Shown here: piece after piece, positions 1 to 7,121 of the stretch
Layout of the letters: the number at the start of each line of letters is the position of its first letter
How positions within the stretch are numbered: position 1 is the first letter of the stretch
Source: Alphaproteobacteria bacterium
Lineage (GTDB): Bacteria; Pseudomonadota; Alphaproteobacteria; Reyranellales; Reyranellaceae
Assembly: GCA_016870115.1 (NCBI GenBank)
Contig: VGCH01000016.1
Coordinates: 1 to 61,244 of the forward strand
Length of the DNA stretch: 61,244 bases
Direction of reading: 5' to 3'
Position numbers and translations under genes: made by a program
Notes under the pieces: model-generated
What the model was told of the DNA's origin: nothing
Seen by the model: the letters and a program-made list of their open reading frames with translations, nothing else
Databases searched by the model: none

Positions 1-89
1 TGAACCACCGAGCAATCGCCGCTTAACATCAATCAGCTGATGCGCTGGAGCCTCTCTTCTAAAGAGACCAGATCCGTAACAATTTATCT

Positions 90-111
90 GACGACGGACA
101 GACGACGGACA
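90..111. repeat. Two tandem 11-bp units in AT-richer left edge
   Basis: The 11-base unit GACGACGGACA occurs twice head to tail. It lies in the otherwise unassigned first 150 bases, which are AT-richer than the rest of the window and hold no convincing coding frame. A role is not apparent; it could be part of the end region of the element next to the tRNA-Arg gene. Confidence 0.4.
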
Positions 112-150
112 ATTCAACTCTCCAAGCACAAGAGCGGCGTGGCAAAACAT

Positions 151-717
151 TCATTGCGCCTTGAATTTGAATTGATAGCTAACCTTCAGACTATCAAGAA
201 TTAGCTTGATAGCCGCATCGGGAACATCGGCCTGAGACACGCAGAAGGATGCGACAAAGATCCAAGATAAATCGTACCTCGGGGTGGGCGGCCCTTTTTG
301 ATAGAACTGCGTGCAATTCATACTTTTATCACCCGCAGAAGTGATGACAACTGCAGGAAACCTCAGCCAATCACCAATTTTTGCGAGGCTCCCCGTCCCC
401 GGATATTTCCTATAGAAATCTCGATAACCGACACCTTGCGCAGCTTGTTCCTCGGACACCCGCCACGTCATGCCTAACGGAGACGTATAGAGCGACATCG
501 CTAGAGAAGAATTGTCATCGTGAAACAGACCCGTCCAAATGATTCGCTCAGCGTGTGGGTGCCCGCGGACGCCGACGTACTTATAGCACTTTTGCATTGG
601 GACAGATGAACTGAACGGCAGCTCACCACAATCGATCACGAAGGACTGCCCGTATGCCTGACTGCCACAAAACACCATTAGGACGGCTGCGCAAATTTTC
701 GCAAAAATCCTGAACAT
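151..717 (-). CDS. Secreted orphan protein of unknown function
   Basis: 188 residues from the ATG at 717. A longer start at 753 is possible, but the 717 start places a clean signal peptide first: basic MFRIFAK, a hydrophobic core, then a cut after AYGQ. The mature part has four Cys (in IDCG, QKCYK, NCTQF, SFCVS) that could form two disulphides in the periplasm. I do not recognise the family. Base composition is clearly lower in GC, with A/T-ending codons, than every other gene here. It sits between the window edge and a tRNA 3' end, so acquisition by transfer is likely. Confidence 0.7.
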   Translation of the reverse strand: MFRIFAKICAAVLMVFCGSQAYGQSFVIDCGELPFSSSVPMQKCYKYVGVRGHPHAERIIWTGLFHDDNSSLAMSLYTSPLGMTWRVSEEQAAQGVGYRDFYRKYPGTGSLAKIGDWLRFPAVVITSAGDKSMNCTQFYQKGPPTPRYDLSWIFVASFCVSQADVPDAAIKLILDSLKVSYQFKFKAQ

Positions 718-760
718 CACGATCGCTCCGTTTAAGCGACTGCTTATAAGCACACTATAT

Positions 761-916
761 TACTCGGGCCAGGTCGTCGGCGCCAAGCGGACGAGTGGTG
801 GCGGGCTGGCGTGGGACTGCAGCAACGGCGTGCGCTACGGCGCCGCGCGCCGCGGCGACGGCAATGTCGGCGTGGTGAAGTACAATCGCCTCACCGGAAA
901 GTGGGAAACCCCGTAA
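761..916 (+). pseudogene. C-terminal remnant of a coding sequence
   Basis: From 761 the base composition becomes GC-rich, and a plus-strand frame reads about 51 residues to a TAA at 914-916. It contains the segments GGGLAWDCSNGVRYG and VVKYNRLTGKWETP. There is no start codon or ribosome site at its left end, which abuts the AT-rich segment. It looks like the tail of a gene whose front was lost when the neighbouring segment arrived. Family not recognised; it could also be a chance open frame. Confidence 0.4.
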
Positions 917-942
917 GGCCGGTGCGCGCCAAACTTCGCCGA

Positions 943-963
943 ATGCTTCCCCCATGCTTCCCC
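943..963. repeat. Direct repeat beside tRNA 3' end
   Basis: ATGCTTCCCC occurs twice in tandem (943-953 with one extra C, then 954-963), and ATGG follows. It lies about 50 bases beyond the 3' end of the tRNA-Arg gene. Short direct repeats there are typical of integrase arm-binding sites of elements inserted at tRNA genes, but no integrase gene is visible in the window. Confidence 0.4.
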
Positions 964-1010
964 ATGGCTATAGGCACGGGGTTCAATACTGGCTAAGTCG
1001 TTGAAATATA

Positions 1011-1087
<77 letters not shown>

Positions 1088-1207
1088 GACGCGGCGGACC
1101 TTAGCGGAGGGGGCTGCGGGGCGCAACGCGGCGCCCCTCGCCGACGTCCTCGCGCGCGGCCATGCCGTCGTGGCACAGTCGCGCCCTTCACCCCAACAGG
1201 AGCCCCC

Positions 1208-1585
1208 ATGGCCAAGCAGCTTTTTCCCGACGGCACCGAAGTCTCGACGATGTATGTCCGCACGATTCGCAGCGGTCCGTTCGTGTTCGTGTCGGGCACG
1301 ACCTCGCTCGATCCCAAGGGGCGCGTTCAGGGCAATGGCGCCGCCGAGCAAACGCGGATCACCATGCAGAAGATCGAACGCGGCCTGCGCCAGGCCGGCG
1401 CGACGCTGAAGGACATCGTGCGCCTCAACATCTTCGTCACCGACATCCGCGACATGACCGCCGTCACGGGAGCGATCCAGAAGGCGCTGAAGCGCACGAC
1501 CATCACCTCGACCCTCGTGGCCGTAAGCCAGCTCGCGACACCCGGGCTGGTGGTCGAGATCGAGGCCACGGCCATCGTGGACTGA
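1208..1585 (+). CDS. RidA/YjgF/Rid-family protein
   Basis: 125 residues, the normal size of a single-domain Rid protein. These are trimeric cytosolic enzymes; the archetype hydrolyses reactive enamine/imine intermediates. The segments FVFVSGTTSLDPKG, GATLKDIVRLNIFVTDI and the C-terminal VVEIEATAIVD fit the family. At the position of the archetype's catalytic Arg (in an A-R-S-x-V segment) this protein reads T-S-T-L-V, so imine deaminase activity is doubtful and a Rid subgroup without that Arg is likely. AGGAG precedes the ATG. It stands alone on the plus strand between the tRNA and the pilus locus. Confidence 0.85.
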   Translation: MAKQLFPDGTEVSTMYVRTIRSGPFVFVSGTTSLDPKGRVQGNGAAEQTRITMQKIERGLRQAGATLKDIVRLNIFVTDIRDMTAVTGAIQKALKRTTITSTLVAVSQLATPGLVVEIEATAIVD

Positions 1586-1597
1586 CGCCCATTTTGT

Positions 1598-1626
1598 CGT
1601 CGCACCACACGCATAGTGGTGCGACG
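1598..1626. repeat. Perfect 11-bp inverted repeat (hairpin)
   Basis: CGTCGCACCAC (1598-1608) and GTGGTGCGACG (1616-1626) pair perfectly around a 7-base loop, 13 bases after the Rid gene stop. No T run follows on the plus strand. It may be a terminator-like hairpin for the Rid gene, or an operator upstream of the pilus locus. Confidence 0.6.
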
Positions 1627-1677
1627 GGACGCGTAGACACAATAGATACGGATCAGGCGTCAACAGATAAAAATTGT

Positions 1678-1706
1678 TTTATTTCAGTGGGTTAGAAGGT
1701 TATTCT
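1678..1706 (+). promoter_or_regulatory. Candidate promoter of the pilus locus
   Basis: TTTATT (1678-1683), a 17-base spacer and TATTCT (1701-1706) lie in an AT-rich stretch (about 1655-1730) that contrasts with the GC-rich surroundings, 68 bases ahead of the pilin start. A matching TTTAAA-18-TATTCT pair precedes the usher gene. Assigned by eye from sigma-70-like spacing only. Confidence 0.35.
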
Positions 1707-1773
1707 CAGGTCGTATTTTAGATACGCCCCGTTCGATTGTCCCCAAATCCAATTCCCCACTGGAGCGATCCCC

Positions 1774-2298
1774 ATGACTTCTTTTGTGAATAAGCTGGGC
1801 GCGATTGCCGCCGGCGCGCTGGCTTTCTCGGCCTTCTCCGGCGCCGCCCAGGCGCAGACCACGTTCGGTTCGGCCAACATCACCGTCAGCGCCAAGGTGC
1901 TGAAGGAGTGCCAGCTCGTTACGGCGCCGGCCTCGACCCTGCCGTTCGGCAGCATCTCGGTGCTGGGCACCGGCAACTTCAACGCCACGAACAGCTCGTT
2001 CGTCGTGAAGTGCAGCAAGGGCACGGCCTACACCATCGCCATCGACGCGGGCCAGAACTCGGCCAACTGCGGCGGCTCGCGTTGCATGAAGCATGCGTCG
2101 CTGAACGAGTATCTGAAGTACGCGCTCTATCGCGACTCGGGCTACGCCACCGCCTGGGGCGTGCCGACCAGCGTCAACGTGACCTCCACGGGCCGCGCCA
2201 ACGTGACCTACAACATCTACGCCCAGATCGCGAACGCCGACGCCGACGTGAACGAGGGTGACTACTCGGACACGGTGGCGCTCACGCTCACCTACTGA
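1774..2298 (+). CDS. Spore coat U (Csu-type) major pilin
   Basis: 174 residues: a signal peptide ending AAQA, then one spore coat U (SCPU) domain of the archaic chaperone-usher pilus subunit family. Hallmarks are the N-terminal strand ANITVSAKVLKECQLV, the cysteine pair (ECQL and VVKCSKG), the loop cysteines NCGG/SRCMKH, and the C-terminal beta-strand DTVALTLTY used in donor-strand exchange. The protein is exported, chaperoned in the periplasm and polymerised on the surface. It is the first gene of the locus, followed at once by a strong hairpin that would make it the most abundant product, as expected for the rod subunit. Confidence 0.88.
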   Translation: MTSFVNKLGAIAAGALAFSAFSGAAQAQTTFGSANITVSAKVLKECQLVTAPASTLPFGSISVLGTGNFNATNSSFVVKCSKGTAYTIAIDAGQNSANCGGSRCMKHASLNEYLKYALYRDSGYATAWGVPTSVNVTSTGRANVTYNIYAQIANADADVNEGDYSDTVALTLTY

Positions 2299-2323
2299 TC
2301 GTCCCGCCCACGGGCGGAGATGG

Positions 2324-2354
2324 AAGGGCCGGTCGGCGACGACCGGCCCTTTTC
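2324..2354 (+). terminator. Rho-independent terminator/attenuator after the pilin
   Basis: AAGGGCCGGTCG (2324-2335) and CGACCGGCCCTT (2340-2351) form a perfect 12-bp stem around GCGA, running into TTTT (2350-2353). It sits 26 bases after the pilin stop and before the other pilus genes on the same strand. Partial read-through would set the excess of major pilin over chaperone, usher and minor subunits. Confidence 0.85.
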
Positions 2355-2421
2355 ATATCTGCAGCATGGCTGAGCGCTGTTGGCATGGAGCGCGGACCAC
2401 GGTCCGCGTATCCTGCACATC

Positions 2422-2775
2422 ATGGGGGTGTGGGGACGCACCGCCGCCTGCGCGATGGGGATCGTCTGGGCGGCGCTTCCGATCGATCGCGCATGGGCAG
2501 AGGGCCGGCAACCGGCCCCGACGAGCCTGCGCGTGGCAGCCCATGTCGTGGGCGAGTGCCGCTTCGCGCGCAGCGCGGAGTGGCTCGAGGTGCGCTGCAC
2601 CAAGGGCACGCCGATCGCCCACGCCCAAGGCATGGCAATCGCCGACGCTGCCGATAGGGGGGAGAGCCGCTCGACCGGGCGCGCCGCGCGTCGCTATCGG
2701 CTGGCGCCCGCGGCGGCGGCGCCGACGGGCGAGGACCTCGCCGAGCGGCCGGTTGTCTTGACCTTGACCTGGTGA
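2422..2775 (+). CDS. Minor SCPU-like pilus subunit (divergent)
   Basis: 117 residues from the ATG at 2422, which gives a plausible signal sequence ending DRAWA; a TTG at 2380 is the alternative. The mature part follows the pilin pattern in miniature: VAAHVVGECRFARS then VRCTKGTPIAHAQG, matching the pilin's VSAKVLKECQL and VVKCSKGTAYTIAI, and a C-terminal strand VVLTLTW matching VALTLTY. The middle of the SCPU domain is much shorter than usual, so it is either a reduced minor subunit or a decaying one. It lies between the attenuator and the chaperone gene. Confidence 0.65.
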   Translation: MGVWGRTAACAMGIVWAALPIDRAWAEGRQPAPTSLRVAAHVVGECRFARSAEWLEVRCTKGTPIAHAQGMAIADAADRGESRSTGRAARRYRLAPAAAAPTGEDLAERPVVLTLTW

Positions 2776-2821
2776 TCCCGCACGATTCGGTTCCCTCATT
2801 CCAGCCTTCGGGCAGGCAAGA

Positions 2822-3532
2822 ATGAACCGTCTCTTTCCGGCCGCGATCGCGGCCCTGCTGGCCTGCGCCCTTCCCGGCCCGGCCGCCGCCGATCTGTTCG
2901 TTTCTCCGGTGATCGTTGAGATGGTGGGCCGGCCCACCGTCACCGTCCGCATCGGCAATCAGGGGCAGCAACCGACGCAAGCGCAGGTTCGGGTGTTCGG
3001 ATGGACCCACGGCAAGGGCGGCGACGAGTACCCGCCTACCGAGGAAGTCGTCGCAAGCCCGCCGATCTTCGACCTCGGCCCCGGCGAGACCCAAACCATC
3101 CGTCTCCTCGCACGCAAGATGCCGACCGAGCGAGAGGCCGCCTATCGCGTCTTCGTCGACCAGATACCCGGCGAGACGGAACGGCGGGGACGCGGGCAAA
3201 TCTCCTTCCCCATCCGGTTCGTGCTGCCGCTGTTCGTGGCCGCGGGCAGTGAGGGAGAGGCGCGGCTGGCCAGCCAGTTCCAGCGCACGTCGGTCAACGC
3301 CGCGACGCTCGCGATCTCGAACACGGGCACCAAACGCGCGCGATTCGACGATCTGTGGTTGGTCGCCGGTGGCCAGAAAATCAAAGCACCCGGCGACTTC
3401 CCGACCTATGTGCTGGCTGGCTCGGCGCGGGAATGGACGTTCACCGGCCGCGACGCCAATGCGGCCGCCCAAGCGACCAAGCTGATGGTCATGATCGACG
3501 ACAAGGAAGTCGAGATCCCGCTCGGCCGCTAG
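2822..3532 (+). CDS. PapD-like periplasmic pilus chaperone
   Basis: 236 residues with a signal peptide (MNRLFPAAIAALLACALPGPAAA) followed by two Ig-like domains. Domain 1 has DLFVSPVIVEM, the surface Arg/Lys positions, and FDLGPGETQTIRLLARK, the G1-strand region that donates residues to subunits. Domain 2 begins near residue 125 with FPIRFVLPLFV. It belongs to the archaic (Csu) chaperone group by context. It keeps pilus subunits folded and delivers them to the usher. 46 bases separate it from the preceding subunit gene. It appears intact, unlike the usher next to it. Confidence 0.85.
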   Translation: MNRLFPAAIAALLACALPGPAAADLFVSPVIVEMVGRPTVTVRIGNQGQQPTQAQVRVFGWTHGKGGDEYPPTEEVVASPPIFDLGPGETQTIRLLARKMPTEREAAYRVFVDQIPGETERRGRGQISFPIRFVLPLFVAAGSEGEARLASQFQRTSVNAATLAISNTGTKRARFDDLWLVAGGQKIKAPGDFPTYVLAGSAREWTFTGRDANAAAQATKLMVMIDDKEVEIPLGR

Positions 3533-3643
3533 GATCGGCCCGACCAACCCCCCGCCATAGACCCGCGACCGCCCCCCTGGGCGCGCGGACGGATTTCGCG
3601 CGCCCGAAAGCCACGATCACACTGTGAATATGTCCATTTTCTC

Positions 3644-3673
3644 TTTAAAATACAACATATATGCACGTATTCT
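3644..3673 (+). promoter_or_regulatory. Candidate promoter before the reduced usher gene
   Basis: TTTAAA (3644-3649), 18 bases, TATTCT (3668-3673) within a sharply AT-rich island (about 3620-3695) in a 173-base gap. The same -10 hexamer occurs in the candidate promoter before the pilin. By eye only. Confidence 0.35.
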
Positions 3674-3705
3674 TGAATTTACACCGAAGCTAGATAAGGA
3701 GCGCC

Positions 3706-4317
3706 TTGGGAACGCTGGCCAGATGGGGACCGGCCATGGCCGGGGCGCTGGCGCTTGTCGCGGCGGCGGCGATCGCGCACGCCACCCCCTTGGTGCTCGA
3801 TGTGCTGGTGAACGGTGTCCGCACCGGGATCGTCCAGGAGTTCAGGCTGGACGGCGCCAACCTTCTGGTGCCGCGGGACGACCTTGAGAAGATCGGCACA
3901 ACCGACAGCGATGGAAAGCTCTTCATTCCGCGCCTGCGCTCGCTGTCCTCCAACAAGATCTCGGTCGATCCGGCGAGTGTGCCCATCACCGCCGATCTCG
4001 ATCGTACCGAAGTCGATATCGCGCCTGACGAGCGGGTGGGTGTGCGCATCGACTTCCCCGTGCGCCGCAACGAGTCGATGCGGCTCGTCCTGGTCACCGC
4101 CGACGGCAAGCCAGTGCCGGCGGGCTCGCGCATCCGCGTCCTGCCGCAGGGCCGGCCGACAGCCGTCGGCTTCGATGGCCAGGCGTTCCTGCAGGGTGTC
4201 GGTGCAGCGACGCTGATCGAAGTTTCGGGTACAAAGGGCACATGCCGGATCGAACTCCCCAAGAACGGCAGCGCCCCCGACCCGCTCGCGTCCCACAAGC
4301 TCGTCTGCAAGCCGTGA
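3706..4317 (+). CDS. Usher-like protein lacking the beta-barrel
   Basis: 203 residues from a TTG start at 3706, chosen because AAGGAG (3696-3701) sits four bases ahead; ATG at 3736 is the alternative. A signal peptide (cut near AHA) is followed by the start of an archaic usher, PLVLDVLVNGVRTG and LLVPRDDLEKIG. At about residue 67 it jumps straight to the end of the barrel and the C-terminal domain: FIPRLRSLSSNKISVDP, GVRIDFPVRR, VPAGSRIRVLPQG and VGFDGQAFLQG. Known ushers are near 800 residues, so about 600 forming the pore and plug are absent without breaking the frame. It could be an internal in-frame deletion or a streamlined periplasmic form. It overlaps the next start as GTGA. Confidence 0.75.
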   Translation: MGTLARWGPAMAGALALVAAAAIAHATPLVLDVLVNGVRTGIVQEFRLDGANLLVPRDDLEKIGTTDSDGKLFIPRLRSLSSNKISVDPASVPITADLDRTEVDIAPDERVGVRIDFPVRRNESMRLVLVTADGKPVPAGSRIRVLPQGRPTAVGFDGQAFLQGVGAATLIEVSGTKGTCRIELPKNGSAPDPLASHKLVCKP

Positions 4318-4780
4318 CGCTCGCGGTGGCGCTCTCGGTACTGGGCGCCTCGCCGGCGGTGGCTCAATCGGTGTGCGGACTTACCGCGACGGCCATGGCG
4401 TTCGGCAACTACTCGGCCGTGCTGGGTACAGCGGGGAACACGACCGCCACGCTCACCATGACCTGCACCAACAACACAAATGCTGCCGACACGGTAAACT
4501 ACTCGATCAGTCTCGCGACGGGCGTGGGCGGCGGCTACAATCCGCGCGCATGGCGGCCGGCGCCGAGCGCCTCAACTACAACATCTTTCGCAACAACGCG
4601 CGGACCCAAATCTGGGGCAACGGCACTGGCGGCACCCAGGTCGTGACTGGCAGCTTCAACGTGCCCCGCAACCAGACCCGCACGCGCAACGTGACCGCCT
4701 ACGGCCAGATTATCTCCAACCAGGACGCGTCCCAGGGGGATTACGTCGATACCGTCACCGCGACCGCCACCTTCAACTGA
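4314..4780 (+). pseudogene. Frameshifted SCPU-domain pilus subunit
   Basis: A GTG at 4314 overlaps the usher stop and opens a signal peptide (TLAVALSVLGASPAVA) and the front half of an SCPU domain (SVCGLTATAMAFGNYS to GGGYNPRA, about residue 80). The rest of the domain continues in the frame two bases on: MAAGAERLNYNIFRNN, WGNGTGGTQ and DYVDTVTATATFN to the TGA at 4780. The break falls in the GCGCGC run near 4546-4552; one extra or two fewer bases restore the frame. It could be a disabling mutation, slippage-mediated switching or a sequencing error. By position it would be the tip/last subunit, but it has only one domain. Confidence 0.75.
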
Positions 4781-4799
4781 ACCGCCGCCGAGCCCGGAC

Positions 4800-5534
4800 T
4801 CACGGTTTCTTGGGTGTGTAGGTCCCGCCGGCGGAAGCCGCACGCACCTCCGCCGCCGTGCGGGCCTGGCGAAGCGCCGCCAGATGGCGGGCCTCCCCGT
4901 CCAGCATGGCGCGGGCGTTTTCCAGAACCTTCTCGCCGTGAACGCGCGGGAACTTCACCGCGCCATTCTCGTCCATGTGGATGAGGTCGCCCGGCGCCAC
5001 ATCCATGCCGCCGACCGAGACCGGCACATTCACCGACTGCACCGCCTGCTCGCCATGGCCGGCCGTCACGCCGCCCAGCAGCATCTGGAACTTGAGGCGG
5101 CGCACGGCATCGACGTCGCGCGAGGGTCCGTTGGACACGAGGCCCACGCAGCCCACAGCCATCATCGAGGTCACCATGATCTCGCCGGCGAGACCCGCCC
5201 GCGACATCAGGCCGTCCGGCCATTTCTGCTGGATCACCAGCACCGTCGGCTTCTTCATGGCGTCGAGGGCGTCGATCACGTCCATGAAGGAAAGGCGGCC
5301 CGAGAAGTTCGGGTCGGGCAGGCCGTAGACGCAGGTGACGGCGTAGCCGACGATCGGTCCCATCTCGGGATAGATGCAGCGGATCGAGCTGTCGGAGTAC
5401 CAGTTCTCGGTCCAGGGATTGTAGAGACCGAGACAGAGCGGATTCTTGGGATAGGTCGCCACCACATTGGTGATGGTGGGCGTGTCGATCTTGCGCAGCT
5501 CGGCGAACAGCACGTCGTCGGTCATGGCGGCCAT
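4800..5534 (-). CDS. RraA-family (demethylmenaquinone methyltransferase-like) protein
   Basis: 244 residues. It belongs to the RraA/HMG-aldolase fold family, which includes oxaloacetate decarboxylase/4-hydroxy-4-methyl-2-oxoglutarate aldolases and the RNase E inhibitor RraA. Visible features are IDTPTITNVVATYP, PIVGYAVTCVYG, GCVGLVSNGPSRDVDAV (the conserved G-x-V-x-x-G-x-x-R-D stretch) and the C-terminal PGDLIHMDENGAVKFP. Cytosolic; aldolase or decarboxylase activity on small keto acids is more likely than RNase control in this catabolic setting. GGGAGG precedes the ATG at 5534. It is convergent with the pilus locus. Confidence 0.8.
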   Translation of the reverse strand: MAAMTDDVLFAELRKIDTPTITNVVATYPKNPLCLGLYNPWTENWYSDSSIRCIYPEMGPIVGYAVTCVYGLPDPNFSGRLSFMDVIDALDAMKKPTVLVIQQKWPDGLMSRAGLAGEIMVTSMMAVGCVGLVSNGPSRDVDAVRRLKFQMLLGGVTAGHGEQAVQSVNVPVSVGGMDVAPGDLIHMDENGAVKFPRVHGEKVLENARAMLDGEARHLAALRQARTAAEVRAASAGGTYTPKKP

Positions 5535-5608
5535 GGTTTCCTCCCTTGGGTCCGGTGACGAGCCATAGCACAGGGGCCGGGCATCTGGTGAAGCCCGGTC
5601 GGGCTCCG

Positions 5609-5614
5609 TAAGAT
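5609..5614 (+). promoter_or_regulatory. Candidate -10 element of a leaderless P1 peptidase mRNA
   Basis: TAAGAT ends six bases before the ATG at 5621 and no Shine-Dalgarno sequence is present, the geometry expected if transcription starts at the start codon. The same 6-base spacing recurs at three other genes here. A -35 element is not obvious. Confidence 0.35.
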
Positions 5615-5620
5615 CGGGCG

Positions 5621-6613
5621 ATGCTCAATCTCCTGACCGATGTGGCCGGCATCACCGTGGGCCACGCCACCGATCTCACGCTCGGCACGGGCGCGACGGC
5701 GATCCTGTTCGACGCGCCGGCGACGGTCGCCGTCGCGACACTGGGCGGCGCGCCCGGCAGTCGCGACACCGCCATGCTGGAACCCGAGATGACCCGCCAG
5801 CAGATCGATGGCGTGATGCTGAGCGGCGGCTCGGTCTACGGACTCGATGCACCCGGCGGCGCGCAGGCCGCGTTGCGCGAGGCCGGGCGCGGCTTTCGCC
5901 TGCGCGGCGCGCTGGTGCCGCTGATCTCCGGAGCGATCGTGTTCGACCTGCTGAACGGCGCGCCCAAGGACTGGGGCACCTTCTCGCCGTATCGCGATCT
6001 CGGCTACACAGCGACCAAGGCGGCGCGACCCGGCGCCTTCGCGTTGGGCACCGTCGGCGCCGGCACCGGCGCCACGACCGCGACGGTCAAAGGCGGAGTG
6101 GGTTCGGCCAGCGCCCGTACCTCCACCGGGCATGTCGTGGCGGCGCTCGCGGTGGTGAACGCCGTCGGTGCGCCGACCATTGGCGATGGCCCGCATTTCT
6201 GGGCGGCGCCGTACGAGGTGGGCGACGAGTATGGCGCGCGCGGTTGGCCCGCTCGCATCGCCCCCGCGGACGTGGCGCCCCGCATGAAAGGCCTGCCCCC
6301 GCCCGCGACCGCCACGACCATCGGTATCGTGGCCACCGACGCCGTCCTGACGAAGGGTCAGTGCAAGCGGCTCGCCATCATGGCCAATGACGGTCTCGCG
6401 CGGGCTATCCTGCCCGCCCATGCGCCGGGCGATGGCGACACGGTCTTCGCGGCTGCCACCGGCGCGCGACCGCTGGCCCAGGAAGAGGATCTGGCGCTGC
6501 TGGGACATGCCGCGACGTTGGTGTTCGCCCGCGCCTGCGCGCGCGGCTGCTACGCGGCAACGACCCCACCCTGGAGCGGCGGGCAGAGAAGCTGGCGGGA
6601 TCGGTTCGCCTGA
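5621..6613 (+). CDS. P1 family (DmpA/BapA-like) peptidase
   Basis: 330 residues, typical for the S58/P1 self-processing aminopeptidases that release N-terminal D-, L- or beta-amino acids. Diagnostic stretches are the N-terminal LLTDVAGITVGHATD, GGAPGSRDTAMLEP, QIDGVMLSGGSVYGLDA, and the processing/nucleophile segment ATTIGIVATDA (Thr232/Thr233), followed by KRLAIMANDGLARAI and DGDTVFAAATG. Probably cytosolic, as no signal peptide is seen. It is divergent from the RraA-like gene and appears leaderless. The usual Asn before the nucleophile Thr is replaced here by the A-T-A-T-T series, so self-cleavage should not be assumed. Confidence 0.85.
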   Translation: MLNLLTDVAGITVGHATDLTLGTGATAILFDAPATVAVATLGGAPGSRDTAMLEPEMTRQQIDGVMLSGGSVYGLDAPGGAQAALREAGRGFRLRGALVPLISGAIVFDLLNGAPKDWGTFSPYRDLGYTATKAARPGAFALGTVGAGTGATTATVKGGVGSASARTSTGHVVAALAVVNAVGAPTIGDGPHFWAAPYEVGDEYGARGWPARIAPADVAPRMKGLPPPATATTIGIVATDAVLTKGQCKRLAIMANDGLARAILPAHAPGDGDTVFAAATGARPLAQEEDLALLGHAATLVFARACARGCYAATTPPWSGGQRSWRDRFA

Positions 6614-6620
6614 TCGCCCG

Positions 6621-7121
6621 TCAGTTGAGGCGCCAGAGCTGACCGTTCAGCAGCGTCGCAAACATCACCCAGGTGAGGTAGGGCAGCAGCAGGAATGCGG
6701 CCCAGGCGTCGTGGCGGCGAAACAGGTGAATGTTGACGGCGATGGCGGCGGCGAGGAACACGATCTCGACCAGCGCCCAGCCAACTTCCCGCAAGCCGAA
6801 GAAGAGCACCGACCACAGAAGGTTGAGCGCGAGTTGCAAGCCATAGACGGCGAAGGCCGCGCGCGTCTGCTCGCCGAAGCCCGCGCGCCACCAGACGCGA
6901 AACCCGGCGAGCGCGATCATGAGGTAGAGCGCGCTCCAGACCGGCGCGAAGACCCAGTCGGGAGGGTTGAAGCCGGGCTTGGCGAGCGTCGGATACCAGC
7001 TCTTGACGCTCGACTGGGTCGCCAAGCCGCCCAGCGCCGAGACAACCACGCAGAGCGCCACGAACCCGGCGAGAACCAGCCAGGCGCGTCCGTCGAAGCG
7101 GCGCCGCTCAGCTTGCGGCAC
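6621..7121 (-). CDS. tspO: TspO/MBR family membrane protein
   Basis: 166 residues with five predicted membrane helices. The family signature is present: SWYPTLAKPGFNPPDWVFAPVW near residues 41-62, then LYLMIALAGFRVWW, and NLLWSVLFFGLREVGWAL in helix 4. TspO proteins bind tetrapyrroles and sterol-like ligands in the envelope and modulate porphyrin export or oxidative signalling in alphaproteobacteria. Its start overlaps the end of the upstream DUF3833 gene by 14 bases, so the two are co-transcribed. Its stop is 7 bases from the convergent P1 peptidase stop. Confidence 0.92.
   Translation of the reverse strand: MPQAERRRFDGRAWLVLAGFVALCVVVSALGGLATQSSVKSWYPTLAKPGFNPPDWVFAPVWSALYLMIALAGFRVWWRAGFGEQTRAAFAVYGLQLALNLLWSVLFFGLREVGWALVEIVFLAAAIAVNIHLFRRHDAWAAFLLLPYLTWVMFATLLNGQLWRLN

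Noticed and set aside
1774-4780. Classical (Fim/Pap) pilus operon
   Set aside because: The subunits have the SCPU domain and the usher ends match the archaic Csu type.
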